Assembly (NCBI GenBank): GCA_021464245.1 | Contig: JADCRB010000046.1 | Location: forward strand, 6,032,760-6,096,759 | Direction: 5' to 3' | Source: Carallia brachiata | Lineage: Eukaryota; Streptophyta; Magnoliopsida; Malpighiales; Rhizophoraceae | DNA: 64,000 nucleotides | Shown: positions 13,669-26,829 of the stretch, in pieces | Layout: each line of letters begins with the position of its first letter | Numbering within the stretch: the first letter of the stretch is position 1 | Program-made: the position numbers and the translations under genes | Notes under the pieces: generated by a model | The model's database searches: none | Seen by the model: only the letters and a program-made list of their open reading frames with translations | Told to the model about the DNA's origin: nothing

Positions 13669-15929
13669 CAGCAGGATATTAAAATTAGGACTGTATATTT
13701 CATGGTCCATTCCTTGTTCTGGCAAATAAATAAAAAAAAGTATATATAGCTCAAATTTAGAGTAACAAAATGTTCTGCTGTTGTCAATGCCACTCCATAC
13801 GCTGACAGCGTATTAAGTCCAATCATGTGAAGCTTAATTATTTATGGGTGCGAGTCAAGAAAGGTGACTGCTTAAAATTTCATCCAAATGACTTGCCAAA
13901 AGGTTATACATTTTTTTGGATGCCTTTTGTGGTACATCGTGAAACTACAGGTTAAGGTGGCAAAAATTGACTCCATCCGAGCAATTTGTCTTAACTTACC
14001 TAAATTTGACTTGATTAAAAATACTTAAAATCTAAATGAATTGAAATCTGAATCACTTAAAATCACGATAATTTATTCAATCTAAATCATGCATATTTTA
14101 TTTTATTTCATTTTTGTGCGCCCAGAGGCATAATTATTGTTACTCAAATCACGATATTTTTTTTAATTGAAATCTGTCCTTTTTTTTTGTTTGATCAACT
14201 TGTTGCTTAAGTTTGCAAAAATTGGGTAAAAAGACTCTTAATTTAGATAACATTAAGATTCATTTAAGTAGTTATTGAAATCGGACATCGTTTATTTGTT
14301 TATGGGTCTTTTTTTTCAAAAAAAACTCGTTTATTTGTTTATGGGTCTTTTTTTTCAAAAAAAACTTTTTCTTGAATTCTAAATAACTGGTTACATAGCT
14401 TGCGGAAATTATGTAAAAATACTTTAAGATTGGAATAACCCTTAAGTAGTTACGGTAGGGTTTCGATTATACATAACGAAACCAGTCCTTCAAAAAACTA
14501 TGAAAGGCCTCTCCTGTACTAGCAAATGTGTCCTGATAACCAATGACCACCTAGAACAAAATTCCCTCTGCCAATCATATCAGCAGGAATGGTATAAAAA
14601 AAATTACAAAACCTCGACGGCCTTAAGAAATAGTCCTTCTTCATACCTGGCCTTTTTATTACAAAATTCCAAAAGAACAAAATCCCTAATACCAAACATT
14701 GCAGCACCATAATGCTAATGGCAAAAGTTACGTAGACACGCAATGATATATACAGAGTTAATATGTAGATATTAGAACTATTAGATTATGAAAAATATAT
14801 TGGATTTAAAAAAAAGAAAAAAAATTGACTTGGATTAACTATATATTTTCTTCATGTTGTAAATTATGTGACTGCGTAATGGTGGTGTCCAACACAAATA
14901 GATCAAAAATAAACCAAGTCCCAAGACTTAGGCACTACTGACAGCAAAAGACAAAAAATTTGGAGCCAAAAAACCATTCACCCAAGTACATGTGAAATAT
15001 TCCCGAAAAGAGTTCTTCCAACTACAAATTCTTCCCTCCTGGTTTGAAACGACAAAGCGTTAGAGGCCATATGAAGTCGTCATGCTTTGTTAATTGGATG
15101 CTTAATTACTTTTCAAATGGGGTTCACATTGTATATATCTCCCGCTATATCAGGGCAATGCTATAATTGACAAATTTGGGAGTGCGACTTTGGAGGTAGA
15201 GGGAAGAGACCTAAAGCATTGATTTCCAAACACTAGAAATCCTTTTATTTTATTTTAATCATCTTCAACAGATTCAAAAGAAACAGAATTCTTGAGGATT
15301 TCTTCAGAAAATAACAAACGAAAGACAGTGAAAAAATTCGAGAAATTTCGGGAAACTTGAGAAGCCTTTCAATTTAAGCGACAAGGAATTTCTACTAGAT
15401 ATCTTCGATTGCCTTCACTAATTTTCAAACGAAAAAAAAAAGAAAAAAAAGAGATTGACTTCTCTTTGAGAGTCGCCTGGCAATTTTATGGTTTAAAGAA
15501 TATTTGAGACTAGGGATTCGTTCTTAGTTTTGATCGAAGAGAAACCTAAAATGGTGGATTTTTGAAAAGGAAAAAGTTTGACACGTCTATATTGTGATGG
15601 ATTTGTTCATTTTTATAATAAAATTGATAAAATATGATATAAAAAATTAACACATAATTTTTGTCATAAAAATTATAAGCGTTGTTATAAAAATAATTAA
15701 GTTCGTCACAAAAAATATATTTATATATATATTATCTGTGTATAAGAGTGTGTATACAAAACTAAACCTTTATTTGGATTTTAGAAAAAATTATCCTTTT
15801 TACCAACTCTCTGAGTGCCTAGTCACGTACAAGACTTCTATTCTATAGCAGGTAACCTGACTTCCAAGAAGCGAATCTATTATGCTGCTCATCCATTTTA
15901 ATAGTACAATTAACGAGCACTTTAATTAT
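13669..15929. other. Intergenic, 3' flank of SULTR
   Basis: The first ~150 bases are probably 3' UTR of the sulfate transporter. Beyond that I see AT-rich DNA, a perfect 39-base tandem duplication (listed separately) and no convincing gene. A run near 15.6-15.75 kb is an AT-rich transposon-like stretch. Confidence 0.5.
14288..14365. repeat. Perfect 39-base tandem duplication
   Basis: Two identical 39-base units abut at 14326/14327, each starting 'tcgtttatttgtttatgggt' and ending in a T-run, C and A-run. Identity over both units indicates a recent event or an assembly duplication. Confidence 0.95.
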
Positions 15930-16510
15930 AATAGGAAACAATTAATTTTCTTTGGACAAAACATTGATAATTAATATGATTTCGGAAGATGCATTTTTGT
16001 TAAAAAATGGAGAAGAAATAAAGAATTAATATGCTTAACTTTTAAATTTGAATCACTTTATTTTTATTTTTAAATTACATAAGTGAACTCACCATTTTTT
16101 TTTTTTTTATAAGCCACAATGTCCCACCACTGCTCTCTCTATCTCTAGCTTCTTTCGAATGTCATTTGGACAAGTACTGCTACGTTTGTTACTGGTCTCT
16201 ACAGAAGTTGATTGATGCTCTGGAGATATATAAATTGGAAGCACTGCTAAGTCAAAACCCACACCAATCAAGAGAATTTTTTTTCCTGGTAGTTTCCTTC
16301 CATTCTCTTACACAAGGGAGCCAAATGCCAGCAATACCTTGCCTCTTCATTGCCTAGATATAGCAACCGTGGAGGTGCACAAAGTTGCTCCACCACTCCA
16401 TAGAAGCAACATAGAGAAACTGAAGACTAGACTCAAAGAAACCTTCTTCCCTGATGACCCTTTGCGCCAATTCGAAGGCCAGCCAACTAGCAAGAAATTG
16501 ACGCTTGCAG
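15930..16510 (+). pseudogene. Partial duplicate of SULTR promoter and exon 1
   Basis: This segment aligns with 6835-7415. Upstream parts share 'aggaaacaat', 'ttggacaa.tac.gctacgttt' and 'agttgattgatg'. The exon part keeps an open frame with the sulfate transporter N-terminus ('LKTRLKETFFPDDPLR', 'EGQPTSKK') at 16317-16505. The normal start codon is changed: 'acaATGGAG' in the intact gene is 'acaAGGGAG' here (codon at 16317-16319). Homology stops abruptly about 16510, before the end of exon 1, at the border of AT-rich repeat DNA; none of exons 2-13 follows. It therefore cannot encode a transporter. It could still act as a promoter, since its TATA-like box is better than that of the intact copy. 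Confidence 0.88.
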
Positions 16511-17540
16511 GCAGCGGCAAATTCAGAAAAATTTTTAGGGAGCAAACTTATATTTACAGTTACAATAATAAAATTAATTTATATGATTAAAAATAAAAAA
16601 ATTATATTAATTATTTTGAGTAATAAATATTATAATTATATCTTGTGAGTTTTAAATATTAAAATCATTTTCTTATTTTTTATATAATTAAAAATATTTT
16701 TTTTATGTAAGTAATAGTTAGCCTTATCTCTCAAACGATTGCACAATAGATTTGTTATGATGTTTATTGTAGAAAAGTTTGTTTTTTTATGTAACTTGCA
16801 ACAAATAAAATTAAAGTCAATTTTATGAATAAATACATATTTAGATCTACAATGTGTTTCTAAATAATTTTTTTTAATATCCATTAGTAATAATTTATTT
16901 CGTTAAAAGATAAAATATTTCTAAAATGATTGTATAAAAATAAATAAAATTTATTTGAATAATTTTGAGAGTAAGTGAAATGAAATCAAAAGGATAACTA
17001 AGTATACGAGATTTTTATATTTAATAAAATTTAATTTTAGAAAGTAAAGTTATGTACGTTAAAAACAAAAAAAAAAAAAAAAGCATTCGAAGAAAGTAAG
17101 TTTTACTAAAACAAATAAAAGGAAGTATTTGACAAGGAAAAAAAAAAAGGAAAAATGCAACAAATAAGTTTGTAGATTGCAATAATCTTAGACTTAGCAT
17201 TTTGGGCTATTGTAATTTAGTAATAAATTAACGTATATTATACACTTGTTACTTGGGTTCGAATTTTTGCGACCGTGCTCTCTCCTGATAAAAGACTGAG
17301 TAGCTGTTGAGATAGTTAAAAATTATAAATAGTGATAAATTTTAGACTTAATAATGTCCTGATTTCTTGTAATGAAGACAAACTTAGCTCCAGTAATATT
17401 TCAATAGCGAGTATATTTTTTTAAAAATAATTAATAAAATATTACAAGTAAAATTACTCTAATTTTAATTTATAAATTCAATAATTAATATAGTTATAAT
17501 AAATCTTATTTATTCTTAAAAAAAAAAAAAAAAACAATAA
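16511..17540. mobile_element. AT-rich transposon-like stretch ending the SULTR copy
   Basis: Starts with a 'gcggcaaattcag...ttttttaggga' motif common at the ends of plant transposons, continues as very AT-rich non-coding DNA with A-runs, and contains a SINE-like piece (17205-17330). It abuts the broken exon copy, so an insertion or deletion here probably removed the rest of that gene. Class and ends not determined. Confidence 0.35.
17205..17330 (+). mobile_element. SINE-like repeat, copy 2
   Basis: Related to 4611-4740: 'gtaatttagtaataaatta', then a B-box-like 'gggttcgaatttttgcgac', then 'ctctctcctgataaaa'. The B-box is closer to consensus here than in copy 1. Tail is A/T-rich. Confidence 0.45.
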
Positions 17541-17680
17541 CGCCAGACCTCATATGCATTAGTCACTAATAAAATTCCAAGCGTGGAACAGAATAAACGA
17601 TCCGCATCAGCTTAGAGTGGTCCCCTGCTCACCACACACCGCCGTCAATCGCCGAAAACACCGCCACTAATCACCGTCGA

Positions 17681-20600
17681 ATGGCGAGAGGCAAGAATCC
17701 GGATCCACCGAGTTTGCAAAAATACGGCGTACCTTTCTACTCCGCCGCATGGGCTCCCTACAAGGAGATCAGATCCAAGCTCTGCCGCTCCCAAGAAGAG
17801 GAAGAACAACAACAACAACAAGATCAACCCTCTAACGATGAATCCCCTCCTCCGCCTGCAGAAGACATTCCTCCGCCTCCTTCACTCCCGAATACTACGT
17901 AGTATTGGCCGGCGGCGGCGGAGAAGGCCGCAGCGGCATCCCTAACGCCATCGTTCTCGCTCGTTTCGACTTCGCTTCTAACTCTCTCTCCCCACAGCCT
18001 GTACGTTAAAGATTTTTCTCGAGTTCAATTCTTTCTCGAATTTAATCGATTTCGCGTTTCTTTTTATTTTTTATTTTGTTTGTTCTTTTTGTGTGAATTT
18101 AGATCTCAATTTAATTTCAGAATGTAACCTTTGTAATTGCGATGTTCTTTGGTGCTCTTGTTTAAATCTAGGAAATCTGATCTCAGCATCTTGGAAATTG
18201 CATTGCATATAGAGTTCAATGCATTGCTTTGTTCTTGTTGCTGTTTTCAATGTTGGAGTATTTAGCTTATGTATTGTTTACTATCAGGTAGCTAAGCTTG
18301 GAATTGGCTCGGATTTGCCATATCGAATGGTTGTTCATCCTCGCGGCGACGGTTGATTTGTGCACTGCCGAAAAGTTGCAGGTAATTGCCTGATCTAGTT
18401 ATTTGTTCGTATTAGTCATATATTTTGCTGAAGTACTTTTTCTGATCAAATAATCTACTAGACGATAGATGTGATGTTTGCTGTGTGTTCTGTAATTAGA
18501 CTAAATGAAATGACATCTGTGTGAAGCTTGACTGCTTTGTGTGTAGGTGTGATTTGAAGTTCATGAGATTGAGTAGTTAGGAATTGGTACAATGATAATC
18601 GCATCTTTGGCTTTTGTTTTAGTTCGTCATTATCATTTAGATGCTCTTATCAAAACATAATACAGAGGAAAATGCATCTTCACTATTATATGGCTTGAAT
18701 TTTTACCGAGTAGACTTTTAAATCTTTGCTTAAGTGCCTCTCCACATCACTTTGCGGTAGTTGAGGCAAATGCCCTCACTCCAAAAATAATTTGGTAATA
18801 ATCTAAATGAGTTAAAAAGTTTGTCCCAAATCCCAATCAAGATTTCTATTTCCCTTACTCAATATTTTAAATTGTTGGATTGATTACCTAAAAGAGGTAC
18901 ATCGCGGGTATACTAGTCATTGCACTTGTGGACGAGACCAAAGATCACTCATTGACGTCCTCGTTCAACCTACCCCGTAAGGAGGATCCTCTACCTGAGC
19001 ACTGTTGGACCGAGTGGGCTTTCCCACACCTAGTCTCGATATAAATGAGTCTTGAACTCACTACTATGCCATGGTATAAATTTCTGTAAACTCTGGGGGC
19101 AGGTGACGGCAAGAGGACTCAAACCTGGGCCAATACAGGGAAGATGCATGTATCACCATTAGGCTACCACCTCGGTGGTACAATTAGCCTTCTCCCTAGA
19201 CTATTGTTAATAAAAGTTTGAAATAATTACAAAATTTCATTATAAGCAAGTGACTAAATTATTCTTAACTTATTAAGAAGGATTAACACAACAATTAACA
19301 CATAGCTTTGTGATTTTAAGGTTAAAGTTACTGATATGAAAATACCTTTTTTTTTTTTTTTGGTGAAAAAATGTAAGAAAATTATATAGATGATCATCTT
19401 TCAATTCTCACATATGAAGAGTTTCGTATAATAGAATTTTACTAATTAATAACTTATTTCATAGCTGCCCCACCAACACCTTATGTAAAAAATGAAGGTA
19501 ATGCTAATAATATTTTATGTTTTTTAACTACATGTAAACTTGCCTTTGTTGGCCACAATTCCGGGTCCGCCATTGATTTGCGGCCTACTTTTCCTTGCAG
19601 TTAGTATCTGTTTGCAGTTCATCAAGCAATGGGTTTCTAAGCTACTATCATGCTTTGTGTGTAGGTTTTTTGAGTGGGATGATGTCAAGGATAACAATGC
19701 CAAGAAACTGGGTGTAAAATTATCCGAAAAAGCACTCATCCAACTAGAAGACATTGGCCAGCAACTAGCTTTGGCATTTAACCCTGAAGGCTCTCTTCTC
19801 GCCGTTGGTGGGGAGGTAGAGATATTCTTCACATTACATTCTATTAGTTTTGAATGAAATTGCTGCATCAGATTAAGGGAAATGCATTTGAAACATAAGA
19901 AAGTTTGACTAAATCAGGATTTTTATTCATGTTTCGATCTTGTGCAAAGAAAGTGCTTCAATCTTTTAAAGGTTGAAGAGTGCAACACGTGTCAACTATA
20001 AGGTACATGATCTGCCAAAAGTAAAGAACTTCTGAGCAACTCTTTTCTTCCTTTGTGGTTTGCATTATAATATTGTTTCTTATTGATGATCAATATATTC
20101 AAACGAGGGAATGATTAATGATTTTCGGTCAAGATAAAACAAGCCAATGCCCCACTAAATGTTGAGGATGCAGACAAATCCCCACGAAACTGTGGCACTG
20201 TCTTGTGAGCCCATTTCTATCCTCTAACCTTTATTTAATTAATGCAGACAGGATTAATGCACTCTAGACACTTGGAATATAAGGCTCTGTGGATGTTTTC
20301 AGTTGTTCTTGGCAGTCCTTATTGGGCATCTAGTTGGGCATTTTCAACTTCAAGTGCAATGAGCCCAAAATCATGAATAATGTTGATGGGTCTAGTAATT
20401 GCAGGGTTTGTGAAGATCAGATCTAGGCAACTTATCCCTTGCTTTTGCTGGACGCCATTTTATTGGCTGGAGCCTATGACCTCTAGGTTAGAGGGGAGTA
20501 TCCATCCTGTTTCCTTAAGGCATATACACCAATAGTAAGAAGGTAACCAAAAAAAGTAGTAGTAAAAATTTTGTTAAAAATGGTAACATATGAAGATGAT

Positions 20601-22347
20601 ATTATCGATAATAATGATGATTAATAATAACAACAGAGTGCCTTGTGAAAAAAAAGGAGAATTAATCAATAAGGGAAACAATATTTAGTCCTTTACTCTA
20701 AATCTTGATCTTGGAGACTTTAAGAAGAATCTGGAACATGGGGTCCTGATTCATTTAGTTCAAGACAAAATAACAAAAGTTGTCATGATCTTTACTGCAG
20801 TACAGGATGGCAATTTAAGGGTTTTCAAGTGGCCTAGCATGGAAATTATTCTCAATGAAGCTGAAGCTCATACTTCTGTGAGAGACATGTGCTTCAGGTT
20901 TTACAATAGTTGTGAAAAAATTGTATCTTTTATTCCTGAAGCTTCAAACCATTTGTATGTCTTGTTATTGATAGTATGGCTTGATTGTGTTGCAGCCCTG
21001 ATGGGAAATTTCTTGTCTCTTTGGGAGGTCGTGGCCCTGGCAGGGTTTGGGATGTGACTTCATCAACAGTTGTAACCTCTTTATCTATTGAATGTAAGCA
21101 ACTAAACGTACCAATCTCTAGGGTGAAAAGTTTAAGGCATGATTAGGCGAATTTTTTTGATTGTTGTCTCCTTTTGGAAGATCTGTTTTGTCTCGCTAGT
21201 GGACAGCCAAATTGGATTTTAACTGATTAAATACAAATGTTCCAATGATTCATTGGAACATGTATTAGCCATTTTGGTTAGGAACCATGTTGGGTTTCAT
21301 GTATACATTTTTCAAAATTTTTTACCTTGTTAGATCTTGTTGTGCCTTTCCTTCCAATACAGTTCTCTTGTCTATCAAATTATTCTTGAGTTGATGGAAC
21401 TGCTGTGTGGCCTGCAGGATGAGGTTTTTGCTTCCTCTAGATTCTCTCAAACTAATGATAAGACTCAAGTTTTGTACATTGCTGCAATAACAGGTGAATT
21501 ATCTTTTTAAAAGTGGAATAAAAGGTCCCGTACCCCATCTTTATGAACCAATCACCAACAACACTGTTTTGAATAGGCAAAGGTGGAAGTATCGTGACAT
21601 GGAATACAAGTCCATGGGGTAGGGTTAGGTCAAAACATGTAGTCAAAGAGCCAGTTTCCTCCTTGAGCATCTCACCTGATGGAAAACACCTTGCAGTGTA
21701 AAGTTTCTTCAGTTTCACTATTTGGTGATTAATTCATCTATAAAGCCCTTCATGATTGAAGTTATTGATTGCTGTACATTGATTGACGTACAGTGGCACG
21801 GCTCAAGGAGATTTGTTACTTGTAGATGCGACCAATATGCAAATTCAGATGATGATCAGGAAAGCACACCTTGGCATAGTAACAGCATTGGGATTCTCCC
21901 ATGATTCCAGGTTGGTAGTCTATTACTGTCACACAATATTGTACCATAATAAGTATTTTAGTTAATTGTCATCCCTTTGAGGAGTAATAATTGCCACTGA
22001 AACATCACACTTGAATAAAGGGCTTTGGTTTCTGCATCTATGGACTCAAGTGCAAGAGTGACGCTAATCGAGGGCAAGAAAAGTGGTATGTGCATCCAGA
22101 TCTAGAACTTATTTGTGTGCTTTTCATAGACAGAGTTTAAAGCATTAAGAGGCAATTCAAAGAAATGGGGTTCATGCACTTCCTTGCATGCCTTGCAATC
22201 TGCATTTCTTACTGTTAGGAAGTCTCATATATATGTTTTTTTCCATCTCTTTCCAGGGGACAGAGCATTTGGATAATTATCTTTGTCGTCTTACTTGCAA
22301 TTGCTGCATATTTCGTGAAGACGAAAGGAGTTTCCTTCCTTGCCTAG
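17681..22347 (+). pseudogene. PHF1: PHF1/SEC12-like WD40 gene with frame breaks
   Basis: Homologue of PHF1/SEC12-like proteins, ER membrane WD40 proteins; PHF1 is needed for phosphate transporters of the PHT1 family to leave the ER. Ten exon-like blocks: 17681-18000, 18288-18381, 19665-19815, 20816-20897, 20996-21093, 21418-21493, 21577-21697, 21794-21910, 22021-22085, 22257-22347. Visible: N-terminal 'YGVPFYSAAWAPYK', 'VLAGGGGEGRSGIPNAI', 'GSDLPYRMVVHPRGDG', beta-propeller blades with 'PDGKFLVSLGG' and 'RVWDV', and a C-terminal membrane anchor 'IWIIFVVLLAIAAYFV'. The frame is broken: (1) about 17880-17890, between the proline-rich stretch and 'EYYVVLAGGGG'; (2) at 18350-18353, where GGT-TGA replaces glycine-leucine; (3) exon 5 end (21091-21093) is out of phase with exon 6; (4) exon 9 end (22085) is out of phase with exon 10. 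Each needs one or two extra bases in a mononucleotide run. Either a young pseudogene or consensus errors over a working gene; the conserved sequence between the breaks favours the latter. Confidence 0.8.
18875..19182 (-). mobile_element. tRNA-derived SINE, copy 1
   Basis: Read on the minus strand it begins near 'ggtggtagcctaatggtga', a good pol III A-box ('tagcctaatgg'), followed ~35 bases later by a B-box-like 'aggtttgagtcctc'. The body matches 42840-43135 over ~260 bases, including the 'gtttac' and 'gaaagcc' blocks. It lies in intron 2 of the PHF1-like gene, antisense to it. Confidence 0.75.
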
Positions 22348-24747
22348 AAAGAATTTGCTACACCAGTAATTAACTATGAAAGCTTTTTCTTTGCAACGGC
22401 ACCTCATGGCTTTCTTCCTGTCCAACCAAGACATTATCTTGTTCATGTTGTTCGTTGATGGGATCTTTTTCCATGTAGTCTGACTTCATAAGCAAGGTTG
22501 CTGGTTCGGTTCAAGCCGTGGCTTGGGCTCAAGGTATGAAAAGCCTAAACCTATTAATAATCACAGGAGAAGCTGTGTGTTCTGGATGTGGATTGATACA
22601 AACAATGTAGGGTATGTGAGATGAGTTATGGACTTTTTGTATGAGAACACAAAGCCAGGTGTTATTGTTTTGGAATTTGATGCTTTACGGTTATAGGTTC
22701 TCTTATAGTTTTTTGTGTTTGAAATTTAAACCTTCTGGAAAATAATAATTATTGCATTTAAATCGTTGTTTTCGTTGCTAGTATCTCTTCGTTGAATCCA
22801 TATTGCGTTGCTTTTGTCTCCTGTTGTGCAGTAGTTACCTTAGTTACCCTGTTACGTGCTAGAATTTTATCTCGTCACCTAGTTTACCTTTAAGAATATG
22901 TTTCCTATGGGACTATATCAGAAGGAAGAGAGGGTTAAGGCTACATCGAAATAATTTATAAAAATGCATTTGTGTTGTTATCCCTCATCTTAATCGAGAT
23001 ATTAAAGAAATGCAAATATAAAAATTGTGGCTCGTTGGGTTTAAAATGATTTGCAAATTTTGGTTAATTGATAGAATTGAACTAAATTGAAATTTTTGTT
23101 AATCCTTATTTAATCTCATAATTGGTCAACTAAAACAAGATAAACTGATTTTTTTTTTTGTTCAATTATTGTTTAGTTTTAGAAAATGGCAGTCAACAAA
23201 ACTAATTCAAAGTGTTGCTTATATGTATTTTTGAAATTTTTTGAATCTAATAATAATATAAACTATTACTAATAAAACAATGTGTATCAAATATATATAG
23301 CTAAATTATTGTTATATTTTAAGTATTCAATTCTTTATCTTGTATGTAATGATCATTGTAAATTTTTTGGATCAATACGTCAAAATTGTATGATATCTTA
23401 CTTTCAAATTCATCTTAACTAGAGTTGGGTCAATTTGTCAAACTAGTTAATTTTAATTAAGAAAGGATTTTGGGTAACAATTTATTTGGGAGAATACGGA
23501 TCGCACTTTTTTCCGACGGTCTATTGATTGAAAATAATGTAATAAAACTATAAAAGATTACAAAAATTCAAGCACACCTGTGCCCGGATGCTACTTGACT
23601 TCTTCGATGCCACTTGACTAGTTCAATTCGGTGACCCAATGACACGGTTACAAACGTGGATGTCAATCGCAGCTTGCTTTCCTCGAAAAGAAAATGGAAA
23701 AATGGTAGTTACGGCCTTTTTTTTTTTTTTTTATGTCAGTCTAACCCGATAGTTAGAGAGAACCTTAGGAAAGTGAGACTAAGTGAAGGGTTTGAGGCAC
23801 TCCCTCCAATTACTAGAGGAAATGTTTAACCTCTAGTCAGAGCTTGTTAGCATAGTGTATGAAGGCTCATCATCTCACTTAAAAGTCTTTGAAGGGACTT
23901 TTCAGGATCCTCAAAATAAGGAAGCCGTATCTCCAAGGAGCTGTGACTCCTTACATGTATGGAAAACTCGTTAAGAGAACCTCTCTAACCCTACAAATAA
24001 CAACTCAAGCTTCGTCTAGGCCCAAAATACGCAACCTTTTACATTTACTTCTCTCACTTACTTTCATCGGAACTTTGTTCGGAGAATTGCTCCAATCCAA
24101 GACTACTTAAGTCTCTTCTTCGCCCGTTTGTTCTTTCAGCCCCGTCATTTCAGCTGCGACTCAACAATTATATTTCAAAGTACTCAACTACTTCCTCTAT
24201 CAGCCTTTGCCTAATTTTGTGATAGAGCATCTGGCGGATAAGCATATGCCAATTGCTTCACCTACCAATGAAGCAACAGGCATTGTCAGACGCAGACCAA
24301 ATCGATAGCCTCCACAACACTGCTTCAGGTTCCCTGCCATACAAGAGAAATTGTCTTCTGAGTATCAACTATCCAAAGTGCCCATAAATCAGACAGCTTA
24401 AGTAGCTGCAGTTTCAATCGTTTGCTCTCCTCATTCCTCCCCCTTCCTCCCATACCCAAAGATTGCAGGAGTCCAACACAATAGGTCGGACACTCTCACT
24501 CTATATTCAAATCCTAGTTACTTTGTTCTCCTTTCTCGGCCTTTTTCGGCCTTTCCATCTCCCTTGTAACAAAAAAAAAAATGCAGTTATTTGCTTAATA
24601 AGAATTTTATCAGTAATATTACTCTTCCTTTTGTTTTCTCTTTCTTGGGAGGTAACACATGAAACAAGCTGGAGAGGACAACAAATAGGTAATTTTAAGA
24701 TAAGTAGATTAATGGCTTTAAACATTTCAGCCTTCACAAACAACTCG
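22348..24747. other. Intergenic, with 3' ends of two convergent genes
   Basis: The first ~350 bases are probably 3' UTR of the PHF1-like gene. The last ~250 should be 3' UTR of the minus-strand membrane-protein gene. Between them is AT-rich DNA and a less AT-rich block at about 23.5-24.3 kb. I find no family match in the short open frames there. Confidence 0.45.
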
Positions 24748-25996
24748 CTACAACAGTCGTCCCTTGTCATAAGCAGCTATATTCTGTGGCTCACATTCGG
24801 GACTGAAGAGTCGGACTAGCAAAGCAGAAGATGAACTGACAAAAATAGCTCCACAGGCAGCCCATCGAAGACTCCTAGGAATCGTAATTCTGGGGCCTGG
24901 ATAAACAAAGCAACTCCAAACATAGTGTCTTAAAAGATAGGAATAAATGACAAATTCCCACTTATTAAAAATGAAAGTTTGAAAACCTCTGTAGATCATA
25001 CTTTAGACACCATATAGGCAACAAGCAGAAGATAGAAAAGACAGGAAGATAAGATAAACATGGATGTTTTATCAAAAACCATGCCTTTAATTAATATTCA
25101 ACTGCATGTGTCAAATTTCACCAATAAAGAGACAACAAGCAATCAAGCCTAGAGAAAATACTATTTGATTACACATAGGGAACAGAACTGAGGAGAATAA
25201 AAATAGACGTTTGTTTGGTCTCCCTCCATCAACAATAAGAATGTTTCTATCGTGCTGGCTGCACACTCTTAATCCCTACCAAATTCCTCAGGTTAAAGTT
25301 CAACATAGGCTTATACAATTCCTTTCAGCTAAGCTTTCTTTATCATAAAAGAATTTTTTTTATGTCTAAATGATTTTCCTAGCTAATTACCCTTTTCAAC
25401 TGTTTCAGACTCTGCCAAATACAAATTGCATCAGAAGAACCTGAATCATAATTATTAAACTACAAACCCATGCACCGACCCAGCAAAATTTTCCCACATG
25501 GTGCATGCCTTTCAAAGTTTAACTCCAGTGGTTTTTGACTTTTGCGATAATACTGACCCAAAGCCAAGAAAAATCTAATCATGATCATATACTGGATCAG
25601 TCAAAATCTTGTGGCAGTCTCTCATCTTTAATTGATTAGGCAAACATCTCCAGCAAGAAGATGAGTAAAAATAAACCCTTCGCTTGCCATTGGATTCAAT
25701 AGATTCAAATGTGCATCACCTTCTGAGCAATTTATGAACCTAGCACAAATGAAACACACAAAGGGACACAAAGAACAGGAAATTCCTACTATAATGCAGT
25801 CCAAAAATGAAACATATAAAGGCACAATGACAGTGGGTTAATCCTTACCATAATGCAGTCTACAGAGAATCCAAAATCCAAAAGCTCCTCCAACGCTAAA
25901 AACTCCTGCCGTTTGCCTCATCAGTCTTGAGCAAGGCTTGGCATCAGACCTCATTAACTCCCCATCAGAGAATCCAAAGAAACGTCTTAATGCCAT
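24748..25996 (-). CDS. Small conserved membrane protein, 98 aa, two coding exons
   Basis: Exons on the minus strand: 25996-25849 and 24896-24748, split inside a glycine codon (TAT G|GC), with a GTAAGG donor and an ATCCAG acceptor. The product starts 'MALRRFFGFSDGELMRSDAK', has two hydrophobic stretches (about residues 31-45 'GVFSVGGAFGFWILC' and 60-76 'WAACGAIFVSSSSALLV') and ends 'AAYDKGRLL'. It looks like a short plant membrane protein that I believe is conserved across plants but cannot name; no function is offered. Support for a real gene: frame-compatible consensus splice sites, a clean start and stop, and a GC-richer untranslated first exon at 26830-27010 with a good donor. Each exon alone is under 60 codons from its ATG, so it is easily missed. 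Topology with two spanning helices is inference. Confidence 0.82.
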
Positions 25997-26829
25997 CTAC
26001 TTGCAACTCCTAAATGTAACTCAGTGCCACAAAAACATGCTCTCGTCATGTTTTTATATCGAACCATTAATATTCCAATGGCAAGCAATTCCAAGTTTTT
26101 AGCAGAAAAAACATTGTACAAGCACACAAGCAAAAGGGTTAACTCTATGCATGTATCAATCAGCCCCTAATATCATTCCAACAGCCAACCCATCCATTGA
26201 GGAAAAGCATTTAACTTGGTTCATAACACAACCAAGCCAGTTTCTCTGTTTCATATCATTGTTTAACTAAATTTTGAGAGGTGAAAGAAATACAAGGATT
26301 AGTCACTCTCTCGCTCTCCCATTTGAACTAAAGTAAGCAAAGTAATAAAAGAGCACCCATTACATAGGGCGATGCTCTCGACCATCAATTCTGTCCAAGA
26401 GTTTGATTACAAATGCAAAAACCTCAAACTAGTAATAATTAACGACAAGGGAATTAACATTTAAAAGGCAGATTTTTGGTCTTATACATCCAAAACCGTT
26501 GCCTTAGGTTGCTAAAGAAACCATTTTTACGCCTAATGCAACAGTTTTAACAAAGAACAACTATCTAACTACAATAGCTGCAATGCAAACTACAATTCAA
26601 GTGAATAGCAAAATCCAAAACCAAACAAAAACATTAACTTGCAATTTCAAGATGGTAGATTTGGTACCGCTGAGGGGGCCTAAGTTTTCAAGCAAAGGTT
26701 CCAACTTTCACGATTTAGGAGGAAAATATTACGAAATTTTATTAGGGTTTTTACCTCAAGAACAAAGGGGCATTGGATTCAGCTTTAAAATTGAAAAATA
26801 AAATAAAATTCGGAGGCAGAGATGGTTAC

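Noticed and set aside
16166..16590. Two overlapping frames that look like a second transporter
   Set aside because: They are exon-1 and leader sequence of a truncated duplicate; start codon lost, twelve exons missing.
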